Assembly: GCF_037126465.1 (NCBI RefSeq)
Contig: NC_088203.1
Coordinates: 101,804,668 to 101,868,667 of the forward strand
Source: Ornithodoros turicata
Lineage: Eukaryota > Arthropoda > Arachnida > Ixodida > Argasidae
Reading direction: 5' to 3'
DNA: 64,000 nucleotides
Shown: piece by piece, positions 1-12,282 of the stretch
How positions within the stretch are numbered: the stretch's first letter is position 1
Layout of the letters: every line of letters begins with the position of its first letter
Program-made: the position numbers and the translations under genes
Notes under the pieces: generated by a model
Told to the model about the DNA's origin: nothing
The model's database searches: none
What the model saw: only the letters and a program-made list of their open reading frames with translations

Positions 1-455
1 TTGATATAAAAACAAGCCCCGGATAGCTTATACCCTCTCATGATGATGCCCGCATGGGTGTCGTACCGTCACGGTAAATTTGTTCTTACGTTACGTTAAG
101 CCAGTGTATATCGCAATCCTTCATACTTGTTGCTGCGCACTTTAATGGCTAATGACGAACTAATGCCTCGAGTCTCATATAAAATCTAACATTCTTCTAA
201 GGGAAGAAGCGTAAGTCTAGGGCCAAATAGAAGCTGACAGCTTTCCTTTACGTATCCAGGAACGTACACCTCAACAGAAGACGCAGTGAAATGTTTCCAC
301 GTCACAAGGAAAGTCTTTCTGCCAACGACGTAATTTCAAGGAGGCTTCCTAACCATTCCACTATATCCAGATGCTTCTTTCGAAAATCCTCGCTGTAACT
401 CTTCGAGGAGTTTCGCTTCAAACGAAGCCGTGTCACCTCATAAAAGTGCTTTCCG
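1..455. other. No recognised feature
   Basis: I see no gene, RNA or clear repeat here. If the Dpr-like gene's missing 5' exon were in the window it would have to lie upstream of 4977, but no reading frame here looks like a signal peptide followed by a GT donor. Confidence 0.4.
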
Positions 456-794
456 ATGCAACTTTCGACGCGGGCACGCTTTCGACTGTTCTTGAAATCC
501 CATTCCTGGCATCTTCCTTTTTTGTTTTCGATCTTTCAACACCGTCTCGGCTCCACCTCGTCTTCCCTCTGCCCCACTTGTGGAGTGCACGGCGACCTCA
601 GCCACGTCATCCTGGCTTGTGGGCAATACCACCACGAGCGTGCCCTAATGGAACTCTCTATGCGACGCATTGACAAGCGGCCGTTCAACCTAGCGAAGAT
701 CCTCGGTCCGTGGTCGAACGCTGCCCTCCAGACGCAGGGCCTTCGTCTTCTGGCGGAGTACTTGTGCTCCACCGGTCTGGCGACGGCTCTTTGA
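456..794 (+). pseudogene. LINE ORF2 C-terminal fragment (zinc-finger tail)
   Basis: This is a reading frame of about 112 codons ending at TGA 792-794. It contains CPTCGVHGDLSHVILAC, a C-x2-C...H...C knuckle of the kind found after the RNase H domain in I/Jockey-type non-LTR retrotransposons. It ends in ILGPWSNAA...LLAEYLCSTGL, the same C-terminal pattern (LLGP...FLxxTGL-stop) seen in the fragments at 5781, 22102, 28205 and 37340. Reverse transcriptase and RNase H are absent, so this is a 5'-truncated dead copy. The methionine at 456 is not a real start. The 3' UTR that follows carries the tail box at 832-886. The family is clear to me; the clade is an inference. Confidence 0.7.
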
Positions 795-831
795 AAGCCC
801 CATCATCATCCCTTCATCCTCCCCCAACGCG

Positions 832-893
832 AAATAGGGCAGTGTACCGCCTCAGCGGCGGTGAATCGCCCACCCCATCACCATCCAATGTAT
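832..893 (+). repeat. LINE 3' UTR tail box (type H)
   Basis: The segment contains GCCTCAGCGGCGGTGAATCG followed by CCCACCCCATCACCATCC. The same arrangement, GCCTCAGCGGCGAAAC then CATCCCACCACATCATC, recurs at 5880-5970 and reversed at 7394-7480. A TGTGTGTG tract follows. Confidence 0.55.
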
Positions 894-894
894 G

Positions 895-3475
895 TGTGTG
901 TGTGTTCGATCTTACTTTCTGGTCATCATCCTCGTTCTACTTTTTCCACGTTATTTTTTTCATGAAATTTGTTTGGGAAACCGGCACGTGGCACGAAATT
1001 AACTAATGTTTCGTAAAAACCTGTGAATTCTGGGAAGTACGATGAAACTTGAAGGGGGCAGCAGATAGTATGGGTGCGTTCGAAGTTTTCGATGGGAGTA
1101 AACAAACTCTTTTTGTTCAGATCTGTTCGTTTAGTATTAGAGGAGGAGTGAACAGTGCACGTTGTCACACGACAAGCTGGTTTTGACAGTGTCCAAAACT
1201 TTACTTCGGACTATTCGTGCGAGGCTTCGAAATTTAACTAAAATATAGGTTTTCAGCTCCACGATGATCATCAAGTCGTTTGCATCTTGTAATGGGTGTA
1301 AGTTATGTGTGGTGACTTCGAGAATTCAATTTAGGCAGGTTAGAACATAGTCGTAGACGTTGCTGTAGCGCTGGGTACGGTGCGTTTCAGATATTCGTTA
1401 CGATATTCATTTGTACGCGGAGCAGGAAGCACAAACCTCAGCCACTGGCCCGTGTGCATAACACAACATCAGCAGACTTTACAAGCTCCTGGAAGCAAAC
1501 CGATATTAGTATGCAGTCCAGAGCGCTCAGTGCGACAAACTTTGTTGTACATGTCTCATTTCTCATGCAGGTTTATGCGTGGCATTTACACAGTTTTCTT
1601 TATACTTTTCTGCCTCGCATAAAGTGATTAACTGCGTGGGGCTTTGCGTGACATTGCGAGAATAATCGCTTCTGTGCACGGAAGCCAAACATGGACAGGG
1701 GCGATTTTTCACTTGTGTACAAACAACTTGTGTGTATTCATTTAAAGCCAGAGCACAGTGGGAGCCTGCAGTTTGAGGGCCAATCACATGCCCTGATTCT
1801 GAATATCATCACGTGGGTTCGCTCATTTTGTAGTGCGCTGAATAAACTTATTTTGTCTTAGCTGTATACTGACGTTTCTTGACTTTATTTTGTGACGCTA
1901 GATTATTTTTTAAATCGCTCACCATTGGTCGAATGATACGCGAGCGTTCTATGCCTGTTATCATAGTTGTCTCGCGACGTAACGCTGCGAATTATCCGCT
2001 ATCGGTTCTATGCCTGGTAGAGTCCAGACACCGCTAAGGGAAGCGTGTATGGAAAGTGTCTGTGTTATGACTCTGATTGTAAAATTTTCAGACATGCCTG
2101 TTTTCTCAAACGCTTTGTTACGTTTCAGAAATTAATTTCATTTTAAACAAAACTTTTTATGGCCTACCGAGCACACTGGGCCGGTTATGTACCGAAGAAG
2201 ATAAACAAAATAGCGTTCCTAATACCCGATATATTAACTCTTGAACGTAAGGCGGATGTCAACATTGTTTTCGTTACAAGTACGATTAAAATAAAAACGT
2301 GCAGAAATTTCTATCGTCTTTATCGGCTAGCCTTCGACAACCACTGAACAAAAGCCCTTTCCCCTTTCTCCAACCGATTTTGCCTCCTTTCCGACTATCC
2401 TTATTCCCCTTTCCCGCATTCTTCATTCCCCATTTCCCTGAAACGCGACCTGCAATCTCCCCAATCTCCCTGTACCTCAACCTCCCCTATACTTCTCGCC
2501 AAGGTTTCATAACGACAACGTTCTATTACAACAACACACGGCTCCACACACACACTATATGCCTGGAAACCACGGCGCAAATGTTGCCAATTGCAAACGA
2601 TGAGACAGGGAAACTCATTTCATTTTCCTTTTTCTTCTCCTCGTTTATCCCTTCCTGCAACCGTTGCGCTGCGCAGATGATCTTTTCGTTCGGAAGAATC
2701 GAAACAGCCGAGCGGTGTCATTATCACATAAAGCGATGGCCGCATTCGTATGTCCTCCATATGCGATGCGCTTTTAAAGATGGTTGCTCACGATATGAGC
2801 GAAAGCGCCTTTCCAAAGCACGTTCACCAGAGCGCTGATACCACCAGGTGTACGCGTATGGGTGGGCATTACGGCCTCATTAACTAGTTGGTTGCTCAGT
2901 GCCAGGTGTTTGTGAATGGACGATATATCGCCTTTAATGGTAGCTCCGTTTCCAAATGGGTGGATCAGTACAGGATGGAGGAGGAGAGAGCAGGAAGTAT
3001 TTAGAGATCAGGGGGAAAGGTGGTTAAGAAACTCCTCGGAGCGTTTTTGAATACGAAATGTTTGAGAGAGATTGCGGTGATATTGGATGATTGCTGTCTC
3101 TGGGGCAGGGTTCTTATTTGAGTGTGCTCAATGATATCATTGTTATAATTACACATGTGAACGTTATGAGTTAAGTTTTACATGATAACTACTTTAACAA
3201 AAATAGTCATAACCATTATTTATAAGAATGAAGCCAATGACGCTGGCGGGAAGAGGTAGTTATCAAGCTTTCTTAACTCTTGCATGTTTCTGATTAGAAG
3301 CGGTGTAACAGCGTATGCATATTACGTATACATACATACATATACAATGCAGCGTTATCCAAAAAGTGTGACGTCTTCCGTGACGTCTAAGAAGCACGGG
3401 TGACCTCCAAGATCATTTTGAAGATTAGGTGCTGCTGGTACGAATCTTGCCAGCGGCTGTCCTCTCGAACGCTTT
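895..3475. other. Intergenic or upstream DNA, no gene recognised
   Basis: No coding similarity is visible. A pyrimidine-rich stretch at about 2348-2490 produces open frames by composition only. Short TACATA repeats occur near 3325-3345. A stretch near 2960-3060 is purine-rich and may be old repeat DNA, but I could not match it to anything else in the window. Confidence 0.4.
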
Positions 3476-3476
3476 C

Positions 3477-3596
3477 CCCGGGTTTCCGGGCAGGCCTTGC
3501 AAACGTCAGCACAATTGCTAGTTACCTAGCTACCACAATTGCTACCAAAATTGGTACCAATTGCTACCACAATTGCTACCAACCTGTAAACCCGGG
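3477..3596. repeat. TTGCTACCACAA minisatellite between inverted CCCGGGTTT ends
   Basis: Short units related to ACAATTGCTACC are repeated about five times between 3511 and 3582. They are bracketed by CCCGGGTTT (3477-3485) and its inverse AAACCCGGG (3588-3596). The flanks could be the arms of a small foldback element whose centre has expanded. Confidence 0.55.
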
Positions 3597-3803
3597 AATT
3601 GACGCGTGAATTGATGCGACTGGTGTCGCGGTGCGGAATTCTAGAAGGTATCCGGGGTATATTTTTGGTACACTTAAAGCAGAGCTTCACCGCTTTACAC
3701 ATTCTGCGTCAACCATTGCGCCGAATGTTACAATTATGGCTTCTGATTCGGTGCCTACGCCTTTTCGTGACAACTAACGTAACCGCATATGCGTCACAAG
3801 GAA

Positions 3804-4332
3804 GGGGGGGGGGGGTAATGTCAGGGTCGGCCGGCCGTCTCGCAGCACATCTCGAAGGATGTGCTCGATTGTTTCAGGTTGTTGACAGTGACCACAGCAG
3901 GCGTCACCCCTAGAGCCGATCTTGGATAGTTGAGAGTTGGTGAACGCAGAACCAGAGCGTAGCTTATGGATCATGGTCTGTATGCCTCGAAGAAGGTTTT
4001 TCATGGGAAGAAGGGGGGGATGATGGTCTATGATGCCTTGTATCGCATGGTGGAGCAGGACAACAAGCTGCTGAACGGCAATTTGCCTGTTCGTGTCGTC
4101 CGGAGTTGGTAAACAACGGCTGCTGCTCAGGTGTGCCGAGGACGCTAGGCTGATCTGCCCTTGCGTTGCCGCCGATACCGACGTGGGACGTGATGCATTG
4201 GAAGACGATATCTCCTCCGGTTTGTTTATGCTGAGCGCACGATCTTCTGATGCTTCGCGCTAAGATGTTGTCACACATGGGGTTCATCACGTCCCATAGG
4301 GCGCTTCTCGAGTCTGTGAGTAGGACTGCCCT
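3804..4332 (-). pseudogene. LINE ORF2 fragment: RNase H end plus zinc finger, poly-C terminus
   Basis: Read on the minus strand, the fragment starts with AVLLTDSRSALWDVMNP, the third RNase H acidic motif (TDS). It continues with IVFQCITSHVGIGGNARAD, matching the family pattern SHVGIxGNxxAD that carries the fourth acidic residue. After a frameshift near 4000 it continues with IHKLRSGSAFTNSQLSKIGS and CGHCQQPETIEHIL, the C-x2-C...H zinc knuckle. The final cysteine is lost (IEHILRDV). The fragment then runs into a tract of 12 C (G on the + strand, 3804-3815). It is a dead, 5'-truncated copy. The poly-C end resembles the other type-C LINE copies, but here the usual 3' UTR is missing. Confidence 0.72.
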
Positions 4333-4620
4333 GGCGAACCCTCACACCAGCTGCGTGCAGGAGAGCCCGGCGCCACAGAAAGACTTATGCCTCCCGTTTT
4401 CAACAATGCTTGCACGCGTTACGAGCTAACGAGGAGCGGGGCACTCGTTGAGAAGGGCAGGTGATAAAACACGTGCACAGCACTCTTCGCGCGGTACGTG
4501 AAGGGCGTTGTATACGTCACGCGTAACGTGTCACGTGCCCATCTTTTTGAATTTCCAGCTACTCGTTAGCTCGTAACGACCGTAACGACGATGAAGCGAT
4601 TAAGCGCCAGGGGAGAGAGA

Positions 4621-4690
4621 ATCATTCATCATTCGGGATGATGGTTGGCCAGGAGCGTGCTATGCGGTGAAGTTCGTTTTAGAGCGTATT
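4621..4690. mobile_element. Solo arm of the 25343-type palindromic MITE
   Basis: The segment contains GGCCAGGAGCGTGCTATGCG followed by GTGAAGTTCGTTTTAGAGCG. This closely matches the right arm of the element at 25343-25591. Only one arm is present, and it has diverged in the terminal TAAGAGTG box. Confidence 0.65.
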
Positions 4691-4693
4691 GCA

Positions 4694-4976
4694 GTTTCTG
4701 TGACAACGCCTCTGTCGTAGCGTTCCTAATATGAGCTGTTGGCCACCCTGTCGGTACCCATCCAGTAGTACTAGGCAGTAATTAAGAACTGAATAGTTAA
4801 ATTCGGATCTATTCATGTTAATCGCGCGATGTTAATAACCACCCGACGTTCTAGAAGACAATATCACGTGACACAGCGAGAATGATTATCTCACTTAACA
4901 TACTGTATCAGATAAATACTGTATGACTGTACTCTATCATACTGTATCACTACTATAACGATCCTTTCTCTTTCAG
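4694..4976 (+). other. Sequence upstream of the first visible Dpr-like exon (end of an intron)
   Basis: It ends in a pyrimidine tract and acceptor, TCCTTTCTCTTTCAG, at 4962-4976. No exon is recognisable between 4694 and the acceptor. Confidence 0.5.
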
Positions 4977-5206
4977 CATGGGCAAAAGGCACAAAACCGC
5001 AGTACCCTGCAGCAGTACCTCCACGGTTAGTGCGCACTACGGGTACCCACGCAGCAGGCGCCATCCCCCCTAGCCACCTCGTCCGGGACTTGAGCCCGTC
5101 TGAGTATGAGAACCTCATGAAGAGTCCCCACGTCCGAAACGTCACCACCCAGTTGGGTGAGACCATCTACCTACATTGCCTCGTCGATCAAGTTGCCGAC
5201 CGTATG
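4977..5206 (+). CDS. Dpr-like gene, first visible exon: linker and start of Ig1
   Basis: The acceptor TTTCAG ends at 4976 and the donor ATG|GTGAGG follows 5206. Two bases complete a codon begun in an upstream exon; 76 codons follow, starting WAKGTKPQYP. The exon holds a basic, proline-rich linker, then SPHVRNVTTQLGETIYLHC, which is the A/B strand of an Ig-V domain with the first disulphide cysteine (residue 67). It ends at LVDQVADRM, immediately before the conserved tryptophan strand encoded 40 kb away. The NVT sequon is at residue 54. The frame stays open past the donor to 5248, but that extension has no Ig character. I chose the splice donor because VADRM|VTWIR rebuilds the canonical C...VxWIR spacing exactly. 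Confidence 0.88.
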
Positions 5207-5780
5207 GTGAGGATTATTTGCCACCTGTGTAAAGCATGCACTGTGTAAACCATGTTCCACGAATGTTCCTTGTCACGTGCTGATATGGCTTGATTGCATG
5301 ATGTGTGTAACGCTAACCAGTTCGAAAGCACGTTTGAGCAGCACCCGTGTGTTCACCAATCTAGAAACCATGGGATACGTTTTAAAGTATATTCGATTCA
5401 TGTAAACACGTGGACTGTTCAGAGGGAACGAATAATCCGATACAAAATTTTCTACTTTCCCATTCGGAGAGCTGAGCTTTTAATACGCAGGTACTGACTG
5501 AAACAAGAGTCCACGAAAATAATTTAACTTGGAAACGACATCGAACTTTAGAACCTGCACAGTTAACTATAGAGATGCATGTAAATCAATAATAATCATA
5601 AGTGTGCACCAAATAATCGGTAAACAAAAACTGAGGCGTTTCGCTTTAATCTTGGACAAGCCTGATAAGAAAATACTTTCGCTCTATAAGATTACGTGAT
5701 GTATTATACATATATGTATTACGTAGATATGTTATACATAGAGAATGATTATTACACAGCCTTCACAATTTCTGAGTTAA

Positions 5781-5852
5781 GTGCATCAGCTACGAGCTCT
5801 TAAAGCCCTCATCTCCTTCTTAGCAGCGACAGGGCTCCTGCGTGAACTCTGA
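5781..5852 (+). pseudogene. LINE ORF2 extreme C-terminus (type H)
   Basis: The last 23 codons read HQLRALKALISFLAATGLLR followed by EL and TGA at 5850-5852. This matches the HQR...LLTFLxxTGL-stop ending of the copies at 28205 and 37340. A TAA just upstream (5778-5780) shows the frame is degraded. The tail box follows at 5880-5970. Confidence 0.62.
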
Positions 5853-5879
5853 ACATTCACCTTCATCATCTCTCGCCAT

Positions 5880-5970
5880 CTTCTCCCCCTCAAGCAATGG
5901 TATAGTGTGGTGCCTCAGCGGCGAAACATCCCACCACATCATCACGACTTATTTGTTGTTGTTGTTGAGT
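5880..5970 (+). repeat. LINE 3' UTR tail box (type H) with (GTT)n
   Basis: The box reads CAAGCAATGGTATAGTGTGG, then GCCTCAGCGGCGAAACATCC, a CATCATCAC run and a TTGTTGTTGTTGTTG microsatellite. It lies 27 bp after the LINE stop codon, which ties the tail box to the LINE family. Confidence 0.65.
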
Positions 5971-7393
5971 TAAGACAACAGCAACACAAACATACTGATG
6001 GTGATAAATGGTGAAATTGCCTATACCTCCATGTATTTGTTCTTCCAACTCAACTCATTTCATTACGTGAATGGCTAATGCTTTCTAAAAATCGTTTTTT
6101 TTTTAAATTGCCAGTTCTCAAGCAAACTTAGTAACTCTGTACCAATACACCACCTCGTTCGTGACTCCAAAGCTTCGTCACAGCTTCTGTTGTATCGACA
6201 CTACACGTATCTGCAACACGAAAAAGTCTCTTGTGGCGGATTTGGAACACGCCTCGGAACGGCGTCGGGCAGCTACTCACACGCAAAGCCCATGCAGGCA
6301 TGTGTTCAACACATTGCTCAAATACTTGGTTGCTACCGCGTGTATTTTTTTCGGAAAGACGTCTCTCCCCTTTGAGGGTGCCCCCTTTCTCCGGGCGTGC
6401 CTTCTTTTTTTTTTTTTGTCTTTCTTTTTTACTTTCTCCTACCATGGCGACCTCTTGGCGACACGGTCAAAGTGCAAGAGATTCTCAACTCATTTAATAG
6501 GGGACGTTTAAGGAAAAAAAAAAAAGCTTCCTATATTGCTTAGCTCGCGAATGTAACGAGTTTTTGTAAGGGGAACAAACCGACATCATTAGAAGCATAT
6601 TTCTGTGTGTGCCGCTGTGATTAGACGGATACGACCCGTTACAAATGCACGTCATATGTCGCTCAGGTTTTACTTTCTTCTTTTTTTTCCTTTTTTTTAT
6701 TACAGACGTGTAATATGAGGCTTGGGTCTTCTTGACGTCTCTCATATAAGACCGGATTAAGGATTTGAAAGTACGTCGTTTTTTTTTTTTTTTTGTTGTT
6801 GTTGTTGTTGTACATTCTGCTCAGTTGTGTTTATTTATTTCAAGTGCCACTAACAGAAATAACCCTCTGGGTGGTGCACTAGTAACATTGGAAACGATAA
6901 CAGCATTAAACGCACATATTACGGCATAAACATGAACTGAAATGTTATACACACGTTGAGAATCTCGTGCGACACGTCAGGAGCCTGTACATCCAGAGGC
7001 CACCGCAAGTTCCACTCAAAATGCAAAGGCTAAAAAGTGTTAACGCTGCTGTCGGAGAAAGTTCCATGAAACACACGCTGTATACGAGTAACATCACTTG
7101 AATTGTAACAGACAGGGAGGTAGAAGCGTACGAAAGAACGCGTTAGTCTACGACGTTCATCGAAGCAGAATACTTATTTCAGCACAGTCAATTGTGCCAC
7201 GAATAGCCTGGTACAAAACTAGGAAATCACGCGTCGCCCTTGCCATTGGTAATGTGGCCGTATTTACCCTGTCAAGCAAGCTAAGGCAGTTATAGAAATA
7301 AATGCGACGAAAGTACCTACCATACAAAATGGCAGTGAACCAGCTTCTGCACTCGCTCTGTACGTGAAACCTGAGTTAAAGTCAACGAGTTCC
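5971..7393. other. Intronic DNA, simple repeats only
   Basis: Poly-T tracts (about 6096-6104, 6405-6417, 6778-6794), poly-A (6515-6526) and a (TTG)n run (6795-6811) are visible. No gene or dated element is recognised. Confidence 0.45.
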
Positions 7394-7480
7394 GCAACAA
7401 CAACAACAACAACAAAAAATAAGTAATGATAATGTAGTGGGATGTTTCGCCGCTGAAGCAGCACCCTGTCCCATTGCTTG
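7394..7480 (-). repeat. LINE 3' UTR tail box (type H), reverse copy
   Basis: On the + strand this reads (CAA)n, then GTGGGATGTTTCGCCGCTGA, then CCCATTGCTTG. It is the inverse of the box at 5880-5970, including the adjoining trinucleotide tract. Confidence 0.6.
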
Positions 7481-10400
7481 AGTTCCGCAACAAAGAAGCG
7501 AACTCCAATCTTTTGCGACGTGTACACCCCGATAACTTAGGTGGGGTTGAAAAAAAATCTGAGGTCAAATGAGATATAAAACCGAGAACATGCAGTGCCG
7601 CGTGCCGCACTACCGGTAAGGCAGCGTATACCCACATGTGGTGGAGATGTGCGCAACCGCCTGCCGCTTGCCGCGCGTTTGCAATGCCGCCCCAGCTATA
7701 CTGCCTCCGCCTGCGGCTCTCCACAGCGAGAGCTTCTGAGACCGTGTCCGACAAGATGGCGAACGACAGCGAAGTCGAGCTATTGTTTGTAGTGAACGTT
7801 TCCATTCTCACATCTGAGCTTTTGCGAAATCAACGTCGCAGACTCAAGAAACGCAGGCTTTGGGTTCACTCGCTGCGGCGAATGCGCATTCTTTTCTTGT
7901 GAACAATGTTTCTTATGTGAACAATGTGTTATGTGAACAATGTTTCTTTCTCAAGCTTTCAACTTCCTGACACTAGTCAATATCTAACATTTTATTTACC
8001 TGTACTCCCAAATTTTACTCCAGTGTTGGCCCAAAAAGCATATTTATTTAATGCAACGCTCTGTAATCAGCAATGACATTTTATTTCCTTCATCAGTTCT
8101 CCGGTTGAAAAACGTGAGCATCACTGCGACAAACCTTCCAGTCTCAACGAAGCCGTCAATGCTTTCCGTGCGGGAGGCCGGAAGAAAACGAGAACGCACG
8201 CTACTTCCGTTTACTTCCTGATTGGCCGAGCATCTGCGGATGCCGCTAAAAATCGTGCACTGCGCGATCCCCAAAAAGCGGAAAGCGGAGGTGGCTTTTC
8301 CCGCCCAGCGGCAAGAGTTTACTGCGCCGCGTTCGCGTTTCCGCACAGATTCTTCGCATGTGGGTACGCGGCCTAACGGAAGCATGCTGCAGAAAATGGA
8401 ACGCGCTGTCGATCATCACACCCGGATCACGAATGACGTCCATCCGTTCAATAACAACATTGTGAAGTAAATAGTTAAAGAGCAGCAGGCCCCGATTCGC
8501 CTGTAGGTATAAGTACAGTATACAGTTGTACAGTATACAGTTCGCAGGTATAAGTACAACAATGTTCACTTGTAGAATAGCTCTGACCAGAGTTCCCCAA
8601 CAGATGCTTTAACGCTGGCAGCAGTTAAAGGGCATCTTATCATGATTCATGCGAGAAGTTTGTGTTGTACTTTAGAACAAATTATGTCTGATCACTGTCG
8701 GGCAGATGTCCTTCGAATTTAAATAAAAACAAAGACAAAAAAGCGAAGAAATATCGAGACACATCACTAGAAAACATCCGTGTTGTAGTCATATAACTTA
8801 TCCAACGTATCAGCGATTTCTGGTCGTTTGAAACTCTCTTTCTTTGCAAGGCCACAGAGCAGCAAAAAGTTGCAGGAAGACCTATATAACGCTAAAAACA
8901 AGTAGCCGAAATCTCCATTTTATTTTTCCTTATATAATCAATCAATCAAGAAACCTTGTGCAATTTCTCGCGATAAAAATTCAACAGGAGCGCAAAAGAG
9001 GAACAAAAACGGCTTCTTCTTCTTATTTTGTTACAGGGGACAATATGCGGAAAGGCAATACATGCACCTACTAGCAACATCAGGGCACGCGTCAAAAAAC
9101 TTTTTTGATATAATTCCAGCGAGGTACTATCATATGCACTTATGCACTGCAACAGGGCTCGCGCAGAACCTTCCCGAAAAGGCAATAAGAGGACGAGATG
9201 ACGGGCGTTCACGAATATTCAGAACTTGCACATATACCTCCGAGCTCCTATACAGCGTGTAGCACGTCTGCCATTTCTTTCCTCGTATTAATGTACTTTA
9301 ATATATCTATCAGACTTTTTGTACTCAGTCATGCGTCATTTCAAGCTCATCTTATCCCGTCCTCCACTTCCTATATACATACTTCGCTTCTTTTTATTTT
9401 TTTTTTATTTCCACGTTTTCATTTATAAGGCCTAAAGTCGTCCGAGGCTACAACGCCAGTTTCAATCCTTGCGAGATTATATGAAATCTATTCGCTGCCA
9501 AGAATACTTTTTTATGCGCCTCAGAATGATACTTTCTGCGTTTCTTTCTGTTGGTGTGCGTCCAGCCCGATATTTATATAGGCGCTGGGTGGGGGAAGAA
9601 TCATATTTATGTTACTCCAGAGATCGTAAAATAGGATTTCCAAGTCGGAGAAAATCTGATCGGCCCGGGTGGCTTCTTACTGTTGTCTTAGCTTCCCGCT
9701 TTGAAATATAGGGAAAATAGGAATTGGCAATGATAACATTGGATGGGGGGAGATATTTATTCGGGAGATAGATGTGCACTAGATAGATGTGATTGAGGGA
9801 CGAAGACAAATGGGTTTGACGTGAGTTTTCGGGAAAGCAGAACGTGGAGAGATGTGCCTGACGGAATTGATGCGTAGCGGTCGTAAATGCTAAGGGGAAA
9901 AAAAGGCACGAGAATGGCGCATATTTCTCTTGCGTGGGGACGGATGCATGTGTTATGACATTCGTAGCGGCATGGACGTAAGGAAGTTATGGGAGGAAAT
10001 TCTTCGCGGCGCGCTCTAAGATGATAACGTTGTGTTCAGGAGCGTAGGTTTTCATGTATGTGATATTGTAAAGCGTCGTAGCATTGCGTGACGTTCAGTT
10101 TAACACGCTTTCCCGTCTAACATCTTCACACTATGGGGATGGTAAGGCGCGCTTTCAGAAACCTGTGACAAAATTCGTTATCGTATTCTGCCCTTTGAAA
10201 CGTATCTTCCAATCTACGATCGACGTTCTCCGGCCCATATAAGTTTATCACTTCGTTCTAATTCCTTCCCTTTCGTCATTTCTGATACACGCTTTTATTT
10301 GTCGTACTGTTACGTTTGCCCTTCCTCTTCCCTTCTTTTGTTTCCCTTACATTATTCCCTTCTCTATTCTTATCCTTTTTGTTCGCGCCTCCGTCGTTTC

Positions 10401-11480
10401 TCCTCGCATCTTTCTTATTAACCCAATTTTCCGCTCACCCTTTATCCCCTCTCCTTCTCCGTCACCTCAGTACACGTTTTTTTTTTTTTTTTTTCACTTC
10501 CTCACTTCCAGTTCATCACCGCCGTCGCCTCCCAGTCCCCTCCTTTTACTAACATAACCTCCCTTCATCAAAGACCTTGTCTTCAACTTACCTCCCCACG
10601 TTTTTCTTTGTCTTCACGTCGCACCTACTGCACACCACATTACCAGAAACAACGGAGAAACCCACAGAAACAAATAAAAGCAGCGTAGAATACTAAACTT
10701 AAACCATCCTCCAACACCATCTCTTCCAAAAAGACAAGACAGGTCGGTTAGAAAATTGGATGTACTCTCCCTCCCCGTTCGCTACCTCCTCTCCTCCTCA
10801 ATTCCCACAACAGACAAGTCTGCTTCTCTACTTTCCTCGGCAATTTCGCCATTTTTTTCTTTACTCTCTCGTCTCCCTTCTTTTTTGTTCTGATGGCGTC
10901 TTCGATAATCGATGGCTAGTGGAGCGTGTCAAAGTTGCTTCTTCTTCCAACTTTCATCATGATCTGACGAGAGTGGAACCGTCGCTGTGTCAGCAGATAC
11001 GAAACCAGCGAAAGCAGATTGGTTTTTGCCTCATATCTGGCCCGTTATTTCGCTGCAGCCGAGTCGTTTGTCTTCGCCAGTTGACGCGCAACGACGTAAG
11101 TAGCTTAGGATAAAAGCTTTGCTGCTCCTGCGGTTTTCTCAAGTCGACGCTCGCGCGACTGGATACCAGTACATCTCTCTGTGCTCCCTTCGCCATTATT
11201 CGCAGATCACGTCTGTAGTTTTTAAGTGCCGATCTTGATGGCTTCGAATGAGTTAAAAATAATTGAGAGAACTTTGTTGCGTAGTTGTGTATGATGTACT
11301 GGCCTCGCTGATTCAGTTGTTAACGTGGCTGCGTACTGACCCCTTGCAGCCTACGTGACATTGTATAAGTTGCTTTTGCACGTTATCTTGCGGGGGCGGT
11401 TTTCATACCGGGTGCTCTAAAGAATCTTTTGGTGGGCAAAATTAATCCTCGGGCCGACTACCGTCGCGTCGCTCATTCTC
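7481..11480. other. Intronic DNA, no gene recognised
   Basis: Small local repeats are present: TTATGTGAACAATGT-like units three times at about 7899-7948, and GTACAGTATACAGTT twice at about 8514-8541. A GC-rich block lies at about 7590-7750 and another at 8160-8400. A pyrimidine-rich block at about 10300-10620 gives spurious open frames. Nothing coding is supported. Confidence 0.45.
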
Positions 11481-11922
11481 ATTGTCGCCTCACGATAACT
11501 CTCACTTATCACGTTTTGTGCGCCAGCCATAGTTACTATGTTTCTTTATTAATGTTAGTCGCTTATTAAATTTATAATAACACGAATTCAATGCAATTTC
11601 ATGAAATTGTCATTGTCATTGTCGCCTCACCATGACTTTCACTTATCACCTTTTATGCGCCAGCCATGGTTACTATGTTCATTTATTAATGTTAGTAGCG
11701 TATTAAAGTTATAACAACACAAATGCAATGTAATTTCATTATAATGTTAATAATGACATTGTCATTGTCATTGTCGCCTCACGATAACTCTCACTTATCA
11801 GCTTTTGTGCGCCAGCCATGGTTACTATGTTAATTTATTAATGTTAGTAGCTTATTAAAGTCATAATAACACGAATTCAATGTAATTTCATTATAATGTT
11901 AATAATGAAATTGTTATGTTGC
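11481..11922. repeat. Tandem repeat, three units of about 137-152 bp
   Basis: Units start at ATTGTCGCCTCAC at 11481, 11618 and 11770. Each contains CTCACTTATCA, GTGCGCCAGCCAT-like, GTTACTATGTT, TTTATTAATGTTAGT and an AT-rich end. The second and third units share an extra ATAATGTTAATAATGA segment. CATTGT hexamers at the junctions vary in number. Confidence 0.85.
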
Positions 11923-12282
11923 AGACAGTATATCAAACATCGTGCACAATTGCGAATGTAGCCTCCGACCGATAATTAGATCGTGTCGATAGTCCAGCCA
12001 AGAGAGTCGGGTATGTCTACGTATATTTTATCTCAATCTGTCGACGTCGAAACGCCCCTCTCCACGCGCGCTCTCTAGCGACGAAGAGCCTCATCTTCGG
12101 CGCATCGTTTCAGAAGATCCGCTTTTAAGTAACTTTTGAACTTTACATACTTGTTTCCAGTAGCTTACTACACAATGCCGAGACGCAGTCACTGTGTATG
12201 GAGTACCTCGAATAAACGCAGCTCTCTTTAACATGTATTCGTAAACCCTATACGGCAAGACTCTTCTCAGATTCCTAGAAAT

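Noticed and set aside
2299..2838. 179-codon + frame
   Set aside because: It is open mainly because of a CCCTTTCC-rich stretch; there is no motif, and composition changes abruptly along it.
10316..10552. Small membrane protein
   Set aside because: The Phe/Leu/Ser/Pro-rich product results from a CT-rich tract and poly-T, with no conserved feature.
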